Source: Bacteroides caecigallinarum
Lineage (GTDB): Bacteria > Bacteroidota > Bacteroidia > Bacteroidales > Bacteroidaceae
NCBI RefSeq assembly: GCF_016901995.1
Contig: NZ_JACJLE010000013.1
Location: 1-64,000 of the forward strand
Reading direction: 5' to 3'
Length of the DNA: 64,000 nt
The position numbers were made by a program, and so were the translations under genes. A model generated the notes under the pieces. The model made no database searches. It had not been told where the DNA came from and saw nothing but the letters and a program-made list of their open reading frames with translations. Shown in pieces: positions 46,940 through 55,527 of this stretch (position 1 is its first letter; every line of letters starts with the position of its first letter).

Positions 46940-49261
46940 TTAATTGAAGAATTTTATTCCTATAAATATGGTTCTCGGCTGCGTAGGACCGTAAAAGTAT
47001 TTTGAATCGCGTCCTATACCTTTATCCAAATCTTTCTGGAAAGCATTGAACATATTGTTCACACCACCGTTCAACTGAAGTTTCAGATGGTCGTTCAATA
47101 CAAAAGTATAGTTAAGTTTCAGGTTAAGTTCCATAAAATCCGGAGTCTTTTCAAGAACATCTTTCTCTATATAACCGGCAAAGTGAGGTACCAGCATTCG
47201 TCCTGTATATACACCAGACAATGAGAAATCAAAATTCTTGTTCTTGAATGGAGCAGAAGTAAACGTAAAATAACCGTACAGGTCAGGAGTACGCGTCATC
47301 TTCTTTGTAGGTGCCACATCTGCATCCTCGCTCCAATAAACAGCCTCTGTATATCTGCTTTGCTGTGCAGTAAAACCTAACTGCAACTGGGCATCCCTGC
47401 CATGAGCAATCTTATAGTCGATATTGGCTCCATACACTCTGGCACCACGTCCGTTACAGCGCTCCTGTATGGTAGTTCCCTGCTGATCGCCTTCACCTAT
47501 ATTTTTAAGATAGAATACATCATTAAGCATTGTGTAGAAACCTTCAATCAAAAGGTTTGACTGGAAATGACCGAACGAAGCACTCCAATCTACCGAACCG
47601 CTGAAACTGTTTGAGCGTTCAGGTTTCAGCCCTTCCGCCAGACGTATAATCATAGCCTCACCACCTACCGCAGCTACGTGAAGATCCTCATCGTATGCCT
47701 GTGGAGCACGGAAACCTGTTGACCAAGTCAGACGTCCCTGTACCTTATCCGATGGTTTCCACAAGGCATTCACACGCGGACTGAATATCACATTATCCAC
47801 AAGATTATGCTTGTCAAGACGGAATCCTGCCAACAAAGTGAACTTATCCATCTTCCATTCGTTCTGGGCGTATGCGCTGGCCACTTTCACATCCTGCTTC
47901 AAATCGCGGTTATATCCCGCCATGATGTCATGCAAGGCATTGTACTGATACTCCAGACCACCGGTAAAAGTAGCCGGAGAGAAGAGACACTTATCCATAT
48001 TGCCCACATACATTGCTCCACCTACTGCAGTCAAATCGTCTGTAGTTCCGTATGCCTTACCCGGATCATCAAGTTCCTGCGTACCATAATAACTGTTGCG
48101 GTCTGTATGCTGAACAGAACCGTAAACAGAGAGTTTATGACGATATTCATTGAAGAAAACATCATATGTCAGACCTCCACTGTTTATTATATGTTTAGTC
48201 TGCTCACAAATATCTGCCTCATGAGGCTGCAGATTGAAATTGCTTCCTCCGCGTCTGAATTCATTTGTAGTATGATATTCCAGGCTGATACGGCTGAAAT
48301 GAGTAGGACGGTAATAAGCTCTGAGTCCGAATGTATTCATATTCAGTTTTCCCAGTTCCGAGAAACCGTCGCCATCAGCGTCGTACGGATTTCTGTTTCT
48401 ATAAGACTGATACAATGCTATACCGTATGTATTATCAGAAGATACGAGCGAGGCATTCGCTCCCATATACTGTTCCCAAGATTTTCCACCAAGGTTGGAC
48501 ATATTGGTAGAAACCTGAAATGAATTGTTTACAGGATCTTTTGTTATGATATTGATAGTACCACCTACAGCATTTGCACCGAAAAGAGCCGATCCACCGC
48601 CACGCACTACCTCTACCCTCTCTATCATATTCACAGGAATCTGCTCAAGACCATACACTCCAGACAATGCGCTCATCACCGGACGGCTATTGATAAGAAT
48701 CTGCGAGTATGGCCCTTCCAGACCATTGATACGTACCTGAGGGAAGCCACAGTTCTGACAATTATTCTCCACGCGCAATCCTGACTGATAGTTAAGCGAC
48801 TTTGCCAAATCAGTAGAATTTACCATTTCGAACAGTTTATTGTTCATCACATTTACCACCACAGGAGCAAGTTTCCTACTTGTTTCATTTCTGTTGGCAG
48901 ACACCACGACTTCATCAGTCATGATAGTTTCTTCCGAGAGGACAAAATGCACATCTACAGTATATTCATCGCTCACACTCACCTCTTTAGTCTGTTGTGC
49001 ATACCCAACAGAATTCACTTTCAACGTATATTTACCTGCAGGAACTTTTTTCAGCTTAAAATATCCGTCTGTATCAGTCACTGTTCCCTCACCCGTTTCA
49101 ACAATAATGACTGTAGCATATGGGAGACTGTTTTCTGTACCTTTTTCTATTACATGACCTGTTATTACATTACCCTCTTTCACAGGGCTGTTATCGACCC
49201 CTGCTGCCATACTGACTATGGCGCACACAAGAGCCGAAATGAATATTGATAATTTCTTCAT
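46940..49261 (-). CDS. TonB-dependent receptor with a cysteine-pair plug
   Basis: 773 residues. Signal peptide, a CarboxypepD_reg-like domain (about 32-115; GHVIEKGTENSLPYATVII), plug domain (about 120-240) and a 22-strand-type barrel ending IFIGIKFFN. The plug carries an unusual NNCQNCGFPQVRINGLEG with a CxxC pair. It is not a SusC-type protein and has no SusD partner. Together with the His-rich small protein encoded just upstream, it suggests uptake of a transition metal or its chelate; this is inference. Confidence 0.88.
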   Translation of the reverse strand: MKKLSIFISALVCAIVSMAAGVDNSPVKEGNVITGHVIEKGTENSLPYATVIIVETGEGTVTDTDGYFKLKKVPAGKYTLKVNSVGYAQQTKEVSVSDEYTVDVHFVLSEETIMTDEVVVSANRNETSRKLAPVVVNVMNNKLFEMVNSTDLAKSLNYQSGLRVENNCQNCGFPQVRINGLEGPYSQILINSRPVMSALSGVYGLEQIPVNMIERVEVVRGGGSALFGANAVGGTINIITKDPVNNSFQVSTNMSNLGGKSWEQYMGANASLVSSDNTYGIALYQSYRNRNPYDADGDGFSELGKLNMNTFGLRAYYRPTHFSRISLEYHTTNEFRRGGSNFNLQPHEADICEQTKHIINSGGLTYDVFFNEYRHKLSVYGSVQHTDRNSYYGTQELDDPGKAYGTTDDLTAVGGAMYVGNMDKCLFSPATFTGGLEYQYNALHDIMAGYNRDLKQDVKVASAYAQNEWKMDKFTLLAGFRLDKHNLVDNVIFSPRVNALWKPSDKVQGRLTWSTGFRAPQAYDEDLHVAAVGGEAMIIRLAEGLKPERSNSFSGSVDWSASFGHFQSNLLIEGFYTMLNDVFYLKNIGEGDQQGTTIQERCNGRGARVYGANIDYKIAHGRDAQLQLGFTAQQSRYTEAVYWSEDADVAPTKKMTRTPDLYGYFTFTSAPFKNKNFDFSLSGVYTGRMLVPHFAGYIEKDVLEKTPDFMELNLKLNYTFVLNDHLKLQLNGGVNNMFNAFQKDLDKGIGRDSKYFYGPTQPRTIFIGIKFFN

Positions 49262-49363
49262 TTCTTTATTGATATAAATTTGATAAAAAGTTACAACGTA
49301 TTTATTCCATGCCTATACAGAAATACAGGCACGAAAAACCAGGACACCATATATGGTGCCTTA

Positions 49364-49723
49364 CTATACAAATAGAAATGAAGAATAAGGAGGTGCGCGC
49401 AGACCTATACCGGAATCAAATTCCGGCAACAGACATGTAGGAACATGTTCTGTATAATCAATAAGGAATACAGGTTGAAACGGTGTATCGACAATCAAAG
49501 GTTCCGAAGCTTCCAATGAATGGAAATCCGTAAGAAAATGAAGAACCAGAGTCTGTCCGGCTGTATGTGAATGCTGATCCGAGAATGGATGCGAATGCAC
49601 TACCATTACGCCGTTCACCACGTGTACATGGGCATAAGCAGAGACTATGGCATAATATGCCACAAACACAGTAAGAAACAGCGAGGCCGTTATTCTAATC
49701 CATGCTCCAGTGCTTTTTGTCAT
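49364..49723 (-). CDS. His-rich exported small protein, metal-uptake partner candidate
   Basis: 119 residues from the ATG at 49723. Two other in-frame ATGs exist; the one at 49768 lies upstream of the -7 box (49763-49756) and is excluded, and the one at 49741 would leave a leader under ten bases. One N-terminal hydrophobic segment (about 9-29) precedes HVHVVNGVMVVHSHPF and SDQHSHT, a histidine cluster suited to zinc or copper binding. The rest is aromatic and proline-rich. Family not recognised. It is 102 bases ahead of the TonB receptor, likely the same operon. Confidence 0.65.
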   Translation of the reverse strand: MTKSTGAWIRITASLFLTVFVAYYAIVSAYAHVHVVNGVMVVHSHPFSDQHSHTAGQTLVLHFLTDFHSLEASEPLIVDTPFQPVFLIDYTEHVPTCLLPEFDSGIGLRAPPYSSFLFV

Positions 49724-49755
49724 AACTCTATTTATACTCATTATAAATTGCGCAG

Positions 49756-49763
49756 CAAAGATA
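49756..49763 (-). promoter_or_regulatory. -7 box of the His-rich protein/TonB receptor operon
   Basis: The minus strand reads TATCTTTG, an exact match, with TTG about 20 bases upstream as -33. It fixes the start of the His-rich gene downstream of 49756. Confidence 0.6.
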
Positions 49764-49980
49764 AGCAAAATATTAAAGCATTCAATGTAATGGGATTAAT
49801 TTTATGCTCAAAAAAAGGATAATGCAGCATAATATAATTCATTTCTATTACAATGTTTTATAGCCATATCAATCACAGCATACAGCATCATAACCAGAAT
49901 AATAATATCAATAACGATAATTTTATATGACTATCTATAAAAAATTATCGTATATTTGATGAATATAACAAACGAGACCG

Positions 49981-50466
49981 ATGATAACAAAAGTAACAGA
50001 AAACGATGCAGCCGAAATAGCTGCCATCTATAACTACTATATACGCGAAAGCGTAGCCACTTTCGATACAGAAGAATGGCAAACAGAAAAGATGGAACAA
50101 CGTATAATTACATTGTCCTCATCTTATCCATATATTGTTTACCGAACAGAAGATGGAAAAATTGCCGGTTTTTGCTATGCCCACCCATGGAAAGAAAAAG
50201 ATGCATACAGCCGTACACTTGAAACCACAGTATATGTATCTCCAGAACATACTGGACGCGGAATAGGACAGAAACTAATGGAAGAACTGATTGATATTTG
50301 CCGTAAAAAAGGTTTTATGACACTCATAGCATGTATCACAGAAGGAAATGAAAACAGTTTCAGGCTACACCGAAAATTAGGATTTAAGCAAGTATCACAT
50401 TTCAAGAAAGTAGGAATGAAATTCAACCGGTTTCTTGATGTGATAGATTATGAGTTAATTCTTTGA
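49981..50466 (+). CDS. GNAT acetyltransferase, phosphinothricin-type
   Basis: 161 residues. Pat-like start (VTENDAAEIAAIYNYYIRES) and acetyl-CoA motif VYVSPEHTGRGIGQKLMEEL (about 83-102), then NENSFRLHRKLGFKQVSHFK. The family N-acetylates phosphinothricin, methionine sulfone or similar amines; the natural substrate here is unknown. It is 28 bases upstream of the YqgE gene, same strand. Confidence 0.88.
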   Translation: MITKVTENDAAEIAAIYNYYIRESVATFDTEEWQTEKMEQRIITLSSSYPYIVYRTEDGKIAGFCYAHPWKEKDAYSRTLETTVYVSPEHTGRGIGQKLMEELIDICRKKGFMTLIACITEGNENSFRLHRKLGFKQVSHFKKVGMKFNRFLDVIDYELIL

Positions 50467-50494
50467 ATAAAATAATTTATAAGAAGATACAAAT

Positions 50495-51085
50495 ATGTAC
50501 GAAGATTTATTCCAAGTAAGATCAAACGACCTCACTCCTACGACAGGCAGAATTCTCATAGCATCGCCACTCATAAACGATTATCATTTTCAAAGATCCG
50601 TAGTAATGCTGATAAATAGCGAAAAGAAAGGTAATCTTGGGATAGTTCTGAACAAAGAACTAAAGGTTCAGATGTCGCTCAATGAACTTGTACACGAACT
50701 GGATGATGTCCCAAGAATTCCTCTATACAAAGGAGGTCCCGTGAACCGATACAATTTATCTTTCATCCATGACATTCAGGAGATAGACCAGTCCATACCT
50801 TTAGGAAACGGCCTGTTCTTGAACGGAAGTTTCAACCTGATGCTTAAATATATAAAGCAGGGAAATCCTATAGAAGGCAGGGTACGCTTCTATATGGGAC
50901 TTGCAGGATGGAATGAAGGACAGCTACTGACTGAAATAGATAATGACACATGGATTATAAGTAATCCACGAAAAGATATAATTATGGGAGAAGATATCGG
51001 TAATATGTGGAAAAATAGCCTGGCTATAATGGGTGAGCCGTATAGTACATGGTCCAAATATCCGTTGATACCATCGATGAACTGA
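50495..51085 (+). CDS. YqgE/AlgH family protein
   Basis: 196 residues. Family motifs: GRILIASPLINDYHFQRSVV (about residues 18-37), GNLGIVLNK, YKGGPVNRYNLSFIH (about 78-92), FYMGLAGWNEGQLLTEI (about 131-147). The family is widespread and structurally known, but its molecular role remains unclear. It is convergent with the downstream GNAT gene. Confidence 0.92.
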   Translation: MYEDLFQVRSNDLTPTTGRILIASPLINDYHFQRSVVMLINSEKKGNLGIVLNKELKVQMSLNELVHELDDVPRIPLYKGGPVNRYNLSFIHDIQEIDQSIPLGNGLFLNGSFNLMLKYIKQGNPIEGRVRFYMGLAGWNEGQLLTEIDNDTWIISNPRKDIIMGEDIGNMWKNSLAIMGEPYSTWSKYPLIPSMN

Positions 51086-51095
51086 TATCTTATAA

Positions 51096-51611
51096 TTACA
51101 AGGCAGCTATCTTCTGATATAAGCACACATCATAATATTTGTTACCTCTTCTGATCCACGATTTGAGTACGGCAACTTCTGTAAACCCACACGAATCAAA
51201 CACAGAACGTGCCGCAACATTATCATTTCGGACATAAGAATACAACTGATTTATCCCAATAAATCCGAAACAATGTGCTTCCATTCCGGAGATTGCCGCC
51301 TTTGCTATACCCCTTCCTCGAAACTCCGGCAACACGACAATGCCAATCTCTGCCTTATTATTTCTGACATCGAAATCGAACACATCAACCATTCCTGCTA
51401 TTCTTCCGTCCTGAAGCTCTATCATCATCCTCAATTGCCTGTCTGTAAATATATCATTAGTATTCTCGGCAATATACTGCTTCATCTGGTAGCGGGTATA
51501 TGGTCCTGTATTTTCGCTACTATGCTCCCACAGCAAAGGATCATTCTCCACAGCCAGCATTATTTCCAGATCCTCAGGCTCCGGTGCACGAAGAATAATG
51601 TCGCTCATCAT
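51096..51611 (-). CDS. GNAT acetyltransferase, RimJ/SpeG-like
   Basis: 171 residues. It starts ILRAPEPEDLEIMLAVENDP and has the acetyl-CoA motif EIGIVVLPEFRGRGIAKAAI (about 92-111), then YSYVRNDNVAARSVFDSCGF. This is the branch that contains ribosomal-protein, spermidine and amino-sugar acetyltransferases; the substrate is not decided. Its start overlaps the preceding stop by four bases (ATGA), so it is translationally coupled, third in the recR operon. Confidence 0.85.
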   Translation of the reverse strand: MMSDIILRAPEPEDLEIMLAVENDPLLWEHSSENTGPYTRYQMKQYIAENTNDIFTDRQLRMMIELQDGRIAGMVDVFDFDVRNNKAEIGIVVLPEFRGRGIAKAAISGMEAHCFGFIGINQLYSYVRNDNVAARSVFDSCGFTEVAVLKSWIRRGNKYYDVCLYQKIAAL

Positions 51612-52072
51612 AAATCCTCCCCTTCTGTTTTCTGCAAGTCAAGTTCAGAAAGCATACGTCTTCTGCCCGGTATGCATAACATAGTTGCCAAGACTGCCAT
51701 GCCACCACAAAGAAGACCGGTAGTATCCATTGTCCAATAATAAAGCGATATATTGAACACTGCTACTACAAGCAGAAGTATAATTCTAACCTCGCTCCAT
51801 CGGCGATAACTCTTCAAGGCTTTTTCTATATTCAGATTCTTTATATACTTTGTCAGAGACAGATTGAAAATACGAAGCGACATAGGAATAAGACATATGG
51901 CCAACAAGACTCCGGTCAGCTGTGCCACATATTCCGCATTGGCATTACCCACAAGAGCACCCTCTTCCAATACCTCACATTCATATCCTGCAATAAGAGC
52001 AATAATAACAACCCATGCCAATATAAATTCAATCTTTAATAATCTTAATAATCCTTCTATTTTCTGTTCCAT
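51608..52072 (-). CDS. Small integral membrane protein of the recR operon
   Basis: 154 residues from the ATG at 52072. Four hydrophobic segments (about 13-30, 48-66, 95-112, 117-134) with a basic loop (KSYRRWSE) and an acidic tail. Family not recognised. It lies between recR and a GNAT gene, 14 bases after recR. It may be a membrane-stability or transport accessory; nothing more can be said. Confidence 0.7.
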   Translation of the reverse strand: MEQKIEGLLRLLKIEFILAWVVIIALIAGYECEVLEEGALVGNANAEYVAQLTGVLLAICLIPMSLRIFNLSLTKYIKNLNIEKALKSYRRWSEVRIILLLVVAVFNISLYYWTMDTTGLLCGGMAVLATMLCIPGRRRMLSELDLQKTEGEDL

Positions 52073-52086
52073 CACAATTCCTTTTA

Positions 52087-52704
52087 TTACATTTTTCCCG
52101 TAAACTCAATTCTGTTTACTATAGAACGTCCCAAAGTAACCTCATCTGTGTATTGCAGTTCGTCGCCTATCGAAATACCGCGCGAAATCACGGACACCTT
52201 CACATCAAGTCCGCTCAGTTTGCGGAAGATATAAAAGTTTGTACTGTCACCCTCCATAGTAGAGCTCAATGCCAGAATTATCTCTTTCACTCCACCAGCC
52301 TTTACACGATCCACAAGACTGTCTATCTGCAAATCATTCGGTCCCACACCATCCATAGGAGAAATCACACCGCCCAGCACATGATACAATCCGTTAAACT
52401 GCTGGGTATTCTCAACAGCCATCACATCGCGGATATTTTCAACCACGCAAACGATTGAAGAATCGCGCGACGGTGTGGAACATATCCGGCAGACATCCGT
52501 ATCCGAAATATTATGGCATACCTTACAGTATTTCACCTCATGCTTTAATGTGACTATCGCATTGCCGAACGCCTCTACAGCCTCGGTGTCCTGACGCAAA
52601 AGATGCAGTACAAGACGCATCGCTGTCTTTCTTCCTATACCCGGCAATCGTGAAAACTCGTCAACAGCCTTTTCCAAAAGTACCGATGGATATTGTTGGT
52701 TCAT
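52087..52704 (-). CDS. recR: Recombination protein RecR
   Basis: 205 residues. Helix-hairpin-helix [15 protein letters not shown] (about 13-27), a four-cysteine zinc finger ([18 protein letters not shown], about 54-71), a Toprim domain with [12 protein letters not shown] (about 83-94), and a terminal Walker-B-like segment. It acts with RecF/RecO to load RecA at gaps. First gene of a three-gene minus-strand operon; its divergent promoter shares the 88-base gap with the symporter gene. Confidence 0.95.
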   Translation of the reverse strand: MNQQYPSVLLEKAVDEFSRLPGIGRKTAMRLVLHLLRQDTEAVEAFGNAIVTLKHEVKYCKVCHNISDTDVCRICSTPSRDSSIVCVVENIRDVMAVENTQQFNGLYHVLGGVISPMDGVGPNDLQIDSLVDRVKAGGVKEIILALSSTMEGDSTNFYIFRKLSGLDVKVSVISRGISIGDELQYTDEVTLGRSIVNRIEFTGKM

Positions 52705-52742
52705 TGTGTCTTTTTTTGAGTTTGTTAGTTTACTTCAAGCCG

Positions 52743-52750
52743 CAAAAATA
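52743..52750 (-). promoter_or_regulatory. -7 box of the recR operon
   Basis: The minus strand reads TATTTTTG, exact TAnnTTTG, 38 bases upstream of the recR ATG. Confidence 0.6.
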
Positions 52751-52763
52751 CAAAAAATCTGAT

Positions 52764-52771
52764 TATCTTTG
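52764..52771 (+). promoter_or_regulatory. -7 box of the symporter gene
   Basis: TATCTTTG, exact TAnnTTTG, 20 bases upstream of the ATG at 52792. It is back to back with the recR box. Confidence 0.6.
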
Positions 52772-52791
52772 TGCTTTAATTTACTATTAAC

Positions 52792-54252
52792 ATGAACGGC
52801 ATATTCATTCTAATCACAATAATAATCTATTTCGGAATATTACTTGGCATATCGCGTATAACAGCCCGCAGACATTCGGACAACGATGCATTCTTCCGGG
52901 GCAACCGCCAGTCACCATGGTATATAGTATCATTCGGAATGATAGGCGCATCACTGTCCGGAGTAACATTCGTTTCTGTACCAGGCATGGTGAAAAATAT
53001 AGACATGACCTACATGCAGACATGTATGGGCTTCTTTGTGGGCTATCTGATAATAGCTCACGTACTCCTCCCCCTATACTATAAGCTGAACCTTACGTCA
53101 ATCTACACATATCTGGGGCAAAGGATAGGCAGATATTCATACAAGACGGGGGCTTCATTCTTCCTCATATCAAAAATGTTGGGAGCAGCTGCCAGGCTCT
53201 ACCTGGTATGCATTATCCTGCAACACTACGTATTTGATGACTATAACATACCGTTTGCCGTGACAGCTATAGGAACCGTATTGCTGATATGGCTATATAC
53301 ACACAAGAGCGGCATACGTACGATTGTATGGACAGACAGCCTGCAGACACTGTGTCTCCTGCTTGCCTTGGGACTGATACTATATAATGTGGCAGACAAG
53401 CTGAACCTGAATGTAGGCGGAGTGATAGACACCATAAAGAACAGCAGTGAAAGCCGTATCTTCGTTTTCGATGACTGGCAGTCTAAACAAAACTTCTTCA
53501 AGCAGTTCTTCAGCGGTATATTCATAACCATAGTAATGACAGGACTTGACCAGGACATGATGCAGAAGAACCTCTCCTGCCGTAATCTTAAAGAAGCACA
53601 AAAAAATATGTACTGCTACGGAATATCTTTCGTGCCGGTAAATCTGCTTTTCCTTTCATTGGGTATCCTGCTCATGGTAGCAGCCACACAGATGAACGTA
53701 GCCATTCCGGCTAAGGGAGACGACCTCCTTCCGATGTTTGCAGCAGGCGGTCATCTGGGATATGCAGTACTGGTTTTCTTTACCATAGGAATAATAGCGG
53801 CAGCATTCTCAAGTGCCGATTCCGCTCTAGCAGCCCTGACGACAAGCTTCTGTATAGACATTCTGAATACGGACAGATACAGTGAAAAGAAAGCCGAGAG
53901 AGTAAGAAAAATCACTCATCTTGGCATAAGCATAGTGTTCGTGGCATGTATTCTGATATTCGAAGCCATAGACAGCCAAAGCGTGATAGACACTATATAT
54001 ACGCTTGCATCATATACCTACGGTCCTCTGCTGGGACTTTTCTGCTTCGGACTTTTCACCAAATTAAGGCCACGCGACAAATATGTACCTTATATAGCAA
54101 TTTTATCACCTGCCATATGCTACATAATAGACATTCTCACATTCAATGCCACAGGATACAAGTTCGGTTACGAAATGCTGATGTTCAACGGTTTTCTCAC
54201 ATTCATGGGACTTGCCACATTGAGTTTGGGAAAGAAAAGGGTAAATTGTTAG
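52792..54252 (+). CDS. Sodium:solute symporter (SSS family)
   Basis: 486 residues with about 13 membrane segments. The family features are FGMIGASLSGVTFVSVPGM (about 44-62), the TM8-like GIIAAAFSSADSALAALTTS (about 331-350) with sodium-binding serines, and GLDQDMMQKNL. SSS proteins import sugars, amino acids, vitamins or sialic acid with sodium; the substrate cannot be decided. No catabolic gene is adjacent. Confidence 0.9.
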   Translation: MNGIFILITIIIYFGILLGISRITARRHSDNDAFFRGNRQSPWYIVSFGMIGASLSGVTFVSVPGMVKNIDMTYMQTCMGFFVGYLIIAHVLLPLYYKLNLTSIYTYLGQRIGRYSYKTGASFFLISKMLGAAARLYLVCIILQHYVFDDYNIPFAVTAIGTVLLIWLYTHKSGIRTIVWTDSLQTLCLLLALGLILYNVADKLNLNVGGVIDTIKNSSESRIFVFDDWQSKQNFFKQFFSGIFITIVMTGLDQDMMQKNLSCRNLKEAQKNMYCYGISFVPVNLLFLSLGILLMVAATQMNVAIPAKGDDLLPMFAAGGHLGYAVLVFFTIGIIAAAFSSADSALAALTTSFCIDILNTDRYSEKKAERVRKITHLGISIVFVACILIFEAIDSQSVIDTIYTLASYTYGPLLGLFCFGLFTKLRPRDKYVPYIAILSPAICYIIDILTFNATGYKFGYEMLMFNGFLTFMGLATLSLGKKRVNC

Positions 54253-54288
54253 TTTTTAATTGTTAGAAAATTTATAAAAGACATATAT

Positions 54289-54894
54289 ATGGAAATAAAA
54301 AGTGCAGAATTCACAATAAGCAGCTCAAGAGCTGATATGTGTCCAAAATCGGATATACCGGAATATGCTTTCATAGGCCGTTCCAATGTGGGAAAATCCA
54401 GCCTTATCAATATGTTGACAAAGAAGCCGAAGCTCGCCATGACTTCATCCACTCCAGGTAAGACTCTGCTTATCAACCATTTCCTGATCAACAAAGAATG
54501 GTATCTTGTCGATCTTCCTGGATATGGATTTGCATTGAGAGGCAAGAAGATGATGGAAAAGATCAAGAACCTAATAGAATACTACGTTCTTGAGCGCGAA
54601 CAGCTTACCTGCCTTTTTGTATTAATAGACAGCCGTCATGAGCCTCAGAAAATCGACCTTGAATTCATAGAATGGCTTGGCGAAAACGGTGTTCCGTTTG
54701 CAATTATATTTACAAAAGCCGACAAACAGACTGTAGGCAAGACAAGACAGAACGTAAACAACTACCTGAACAAACTGAAAGAGCAGTGGGAAGAATTGCC
54801 TCCTCATTTCATTTCCTCATCTGAAAACGGTACTGGCAGACAGGAGATACTTGACTATATAGACGGCATCAACAAATCACTGAAAGAACAATAA
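54289..54894 (+). CDS. engB: Ribosome-biogenesis GTP-binding protein YihA/YsxC (EngB)
   Basis: 201 residues. G1 [14 protein letters not shown] (about 28-41), G2 STPGKTL, G3 VDLPGYGFA (about 73-81), G4 FTKADK (about 144-149). GTPase needed for late assembly of the large ribosomal subunit. It is 36 bases after the symporter gene and may be read through from it; a strong terminator follows. Confidence 0.95.
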   Translation: MEIKSAEFTISSSRADMCPKSDIPEYAFIGRSNVGKSSLINMLTKKPKLAMTSSTPGKTLLINHFLINKEWYLVDLPGYGFALRGKKMMEKIKNLIEYYVLEREQLTCLFVLIDSRHEPQKIDLEFIEWLGENGVPFAIIFTKADKQTVGKTRQNVNNYLNKLKEQWEELPPHFISSSENGTGRQEILDYIDGINKSLKEQ

Positions 54895-54896
54895 AA

Positions 54897-54950
54897 AATT
54901 AATCCGCTATATACTTCTTTGATAGATGTATAAAGCGGATTAATTTTTAT
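54897..54950 (+). terminator. Terminator after engB
   Basis: AATTAATCCGCT (54897-54908) pairs with AGCGGATTAATT (54934-54945), followed by TTTAT. The A-rich 5' side makes it bidirectional with the gene ending at 54985. Confidence 0.88.
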
Positions 54951-54984
54951 AATCGTTTTCTGAGCAAGAAATACAAAACATTAC

Positions 54985-55524
54985 CTACACAAAACGTACA
55001 TCTTTCAATATCTTCTTCATCACATTACGTCTGGCCGTCTTCAGTCCTGAAGATAAAGACTCAGCAGATATTAATTCAAGACAATTGCTTAATTCAGACA
55101 GAAGTTCAGGAAAGAACCTGCACTGCTCGTATGCCAGCTTCATACACAAAGCACGATTAGAACACGATTCGTGAGACGATTGTATAGTTTCAAAACAGAA
55201 ATCGATAAAATCGGTACGCAAAGTGTCACATTCAAACGGCTGCCTCAACAGAAGAGTGAGAAGCAAACGTTTCTTTCCCTCATGCTTTTCAGATATAACC
55301 TTATCAATCAATTCGTCATGCTTTGCATACAGCCATTTATTGTTCGACAGGTCAAAATAGGTAAACACCCACAAGGCATTATACGAAACCCTGACATCCT
55401 CATCAGATATCAGGGTATATAGTTCTTCTTTCAGACTGTCGTTGTCCGTACCTTGAGTGAGAAAACACATCTCGTGTATGTCGTCCTGACTCAAACGCTG
55501 AAGGAATCTCTTACGGAAATCCAT
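54985..55524 (-). CDS. Helical-repeat (HEAT-like) hypothetical protein
   Basis: 179 residues, almost wholly helical. It contains repeat-like units (LYTLISDEDVRVSYNALWVF, about 37-56; later KRLLLTLLLRQPF) suggestive of HEAT/ARM folds. No signal or membrane segment. It starts 3 bases after the ABC-F stop and is therefore in that operon. Function unknown; perhaps a protein-protein adaptor. Confidence 0.72.
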   Translation of the reverse strand: MDFRKRFLQRLSQDDIHEMCFLTQGTDNDSLKEELYTLISDEDVRVSYNALWVFTYFDLSNNKWLYAKHDELIDKVISEKHEGKKRLLLTLLLRQPFECDTLRTDFIDFCFETIQSSHESCSNRALCMKLAYEQCRFFPELLSELSNCLELISAESLSSGLKTARRNVMKKILKDVRFV

Positions 55525-55527
55525 ATC

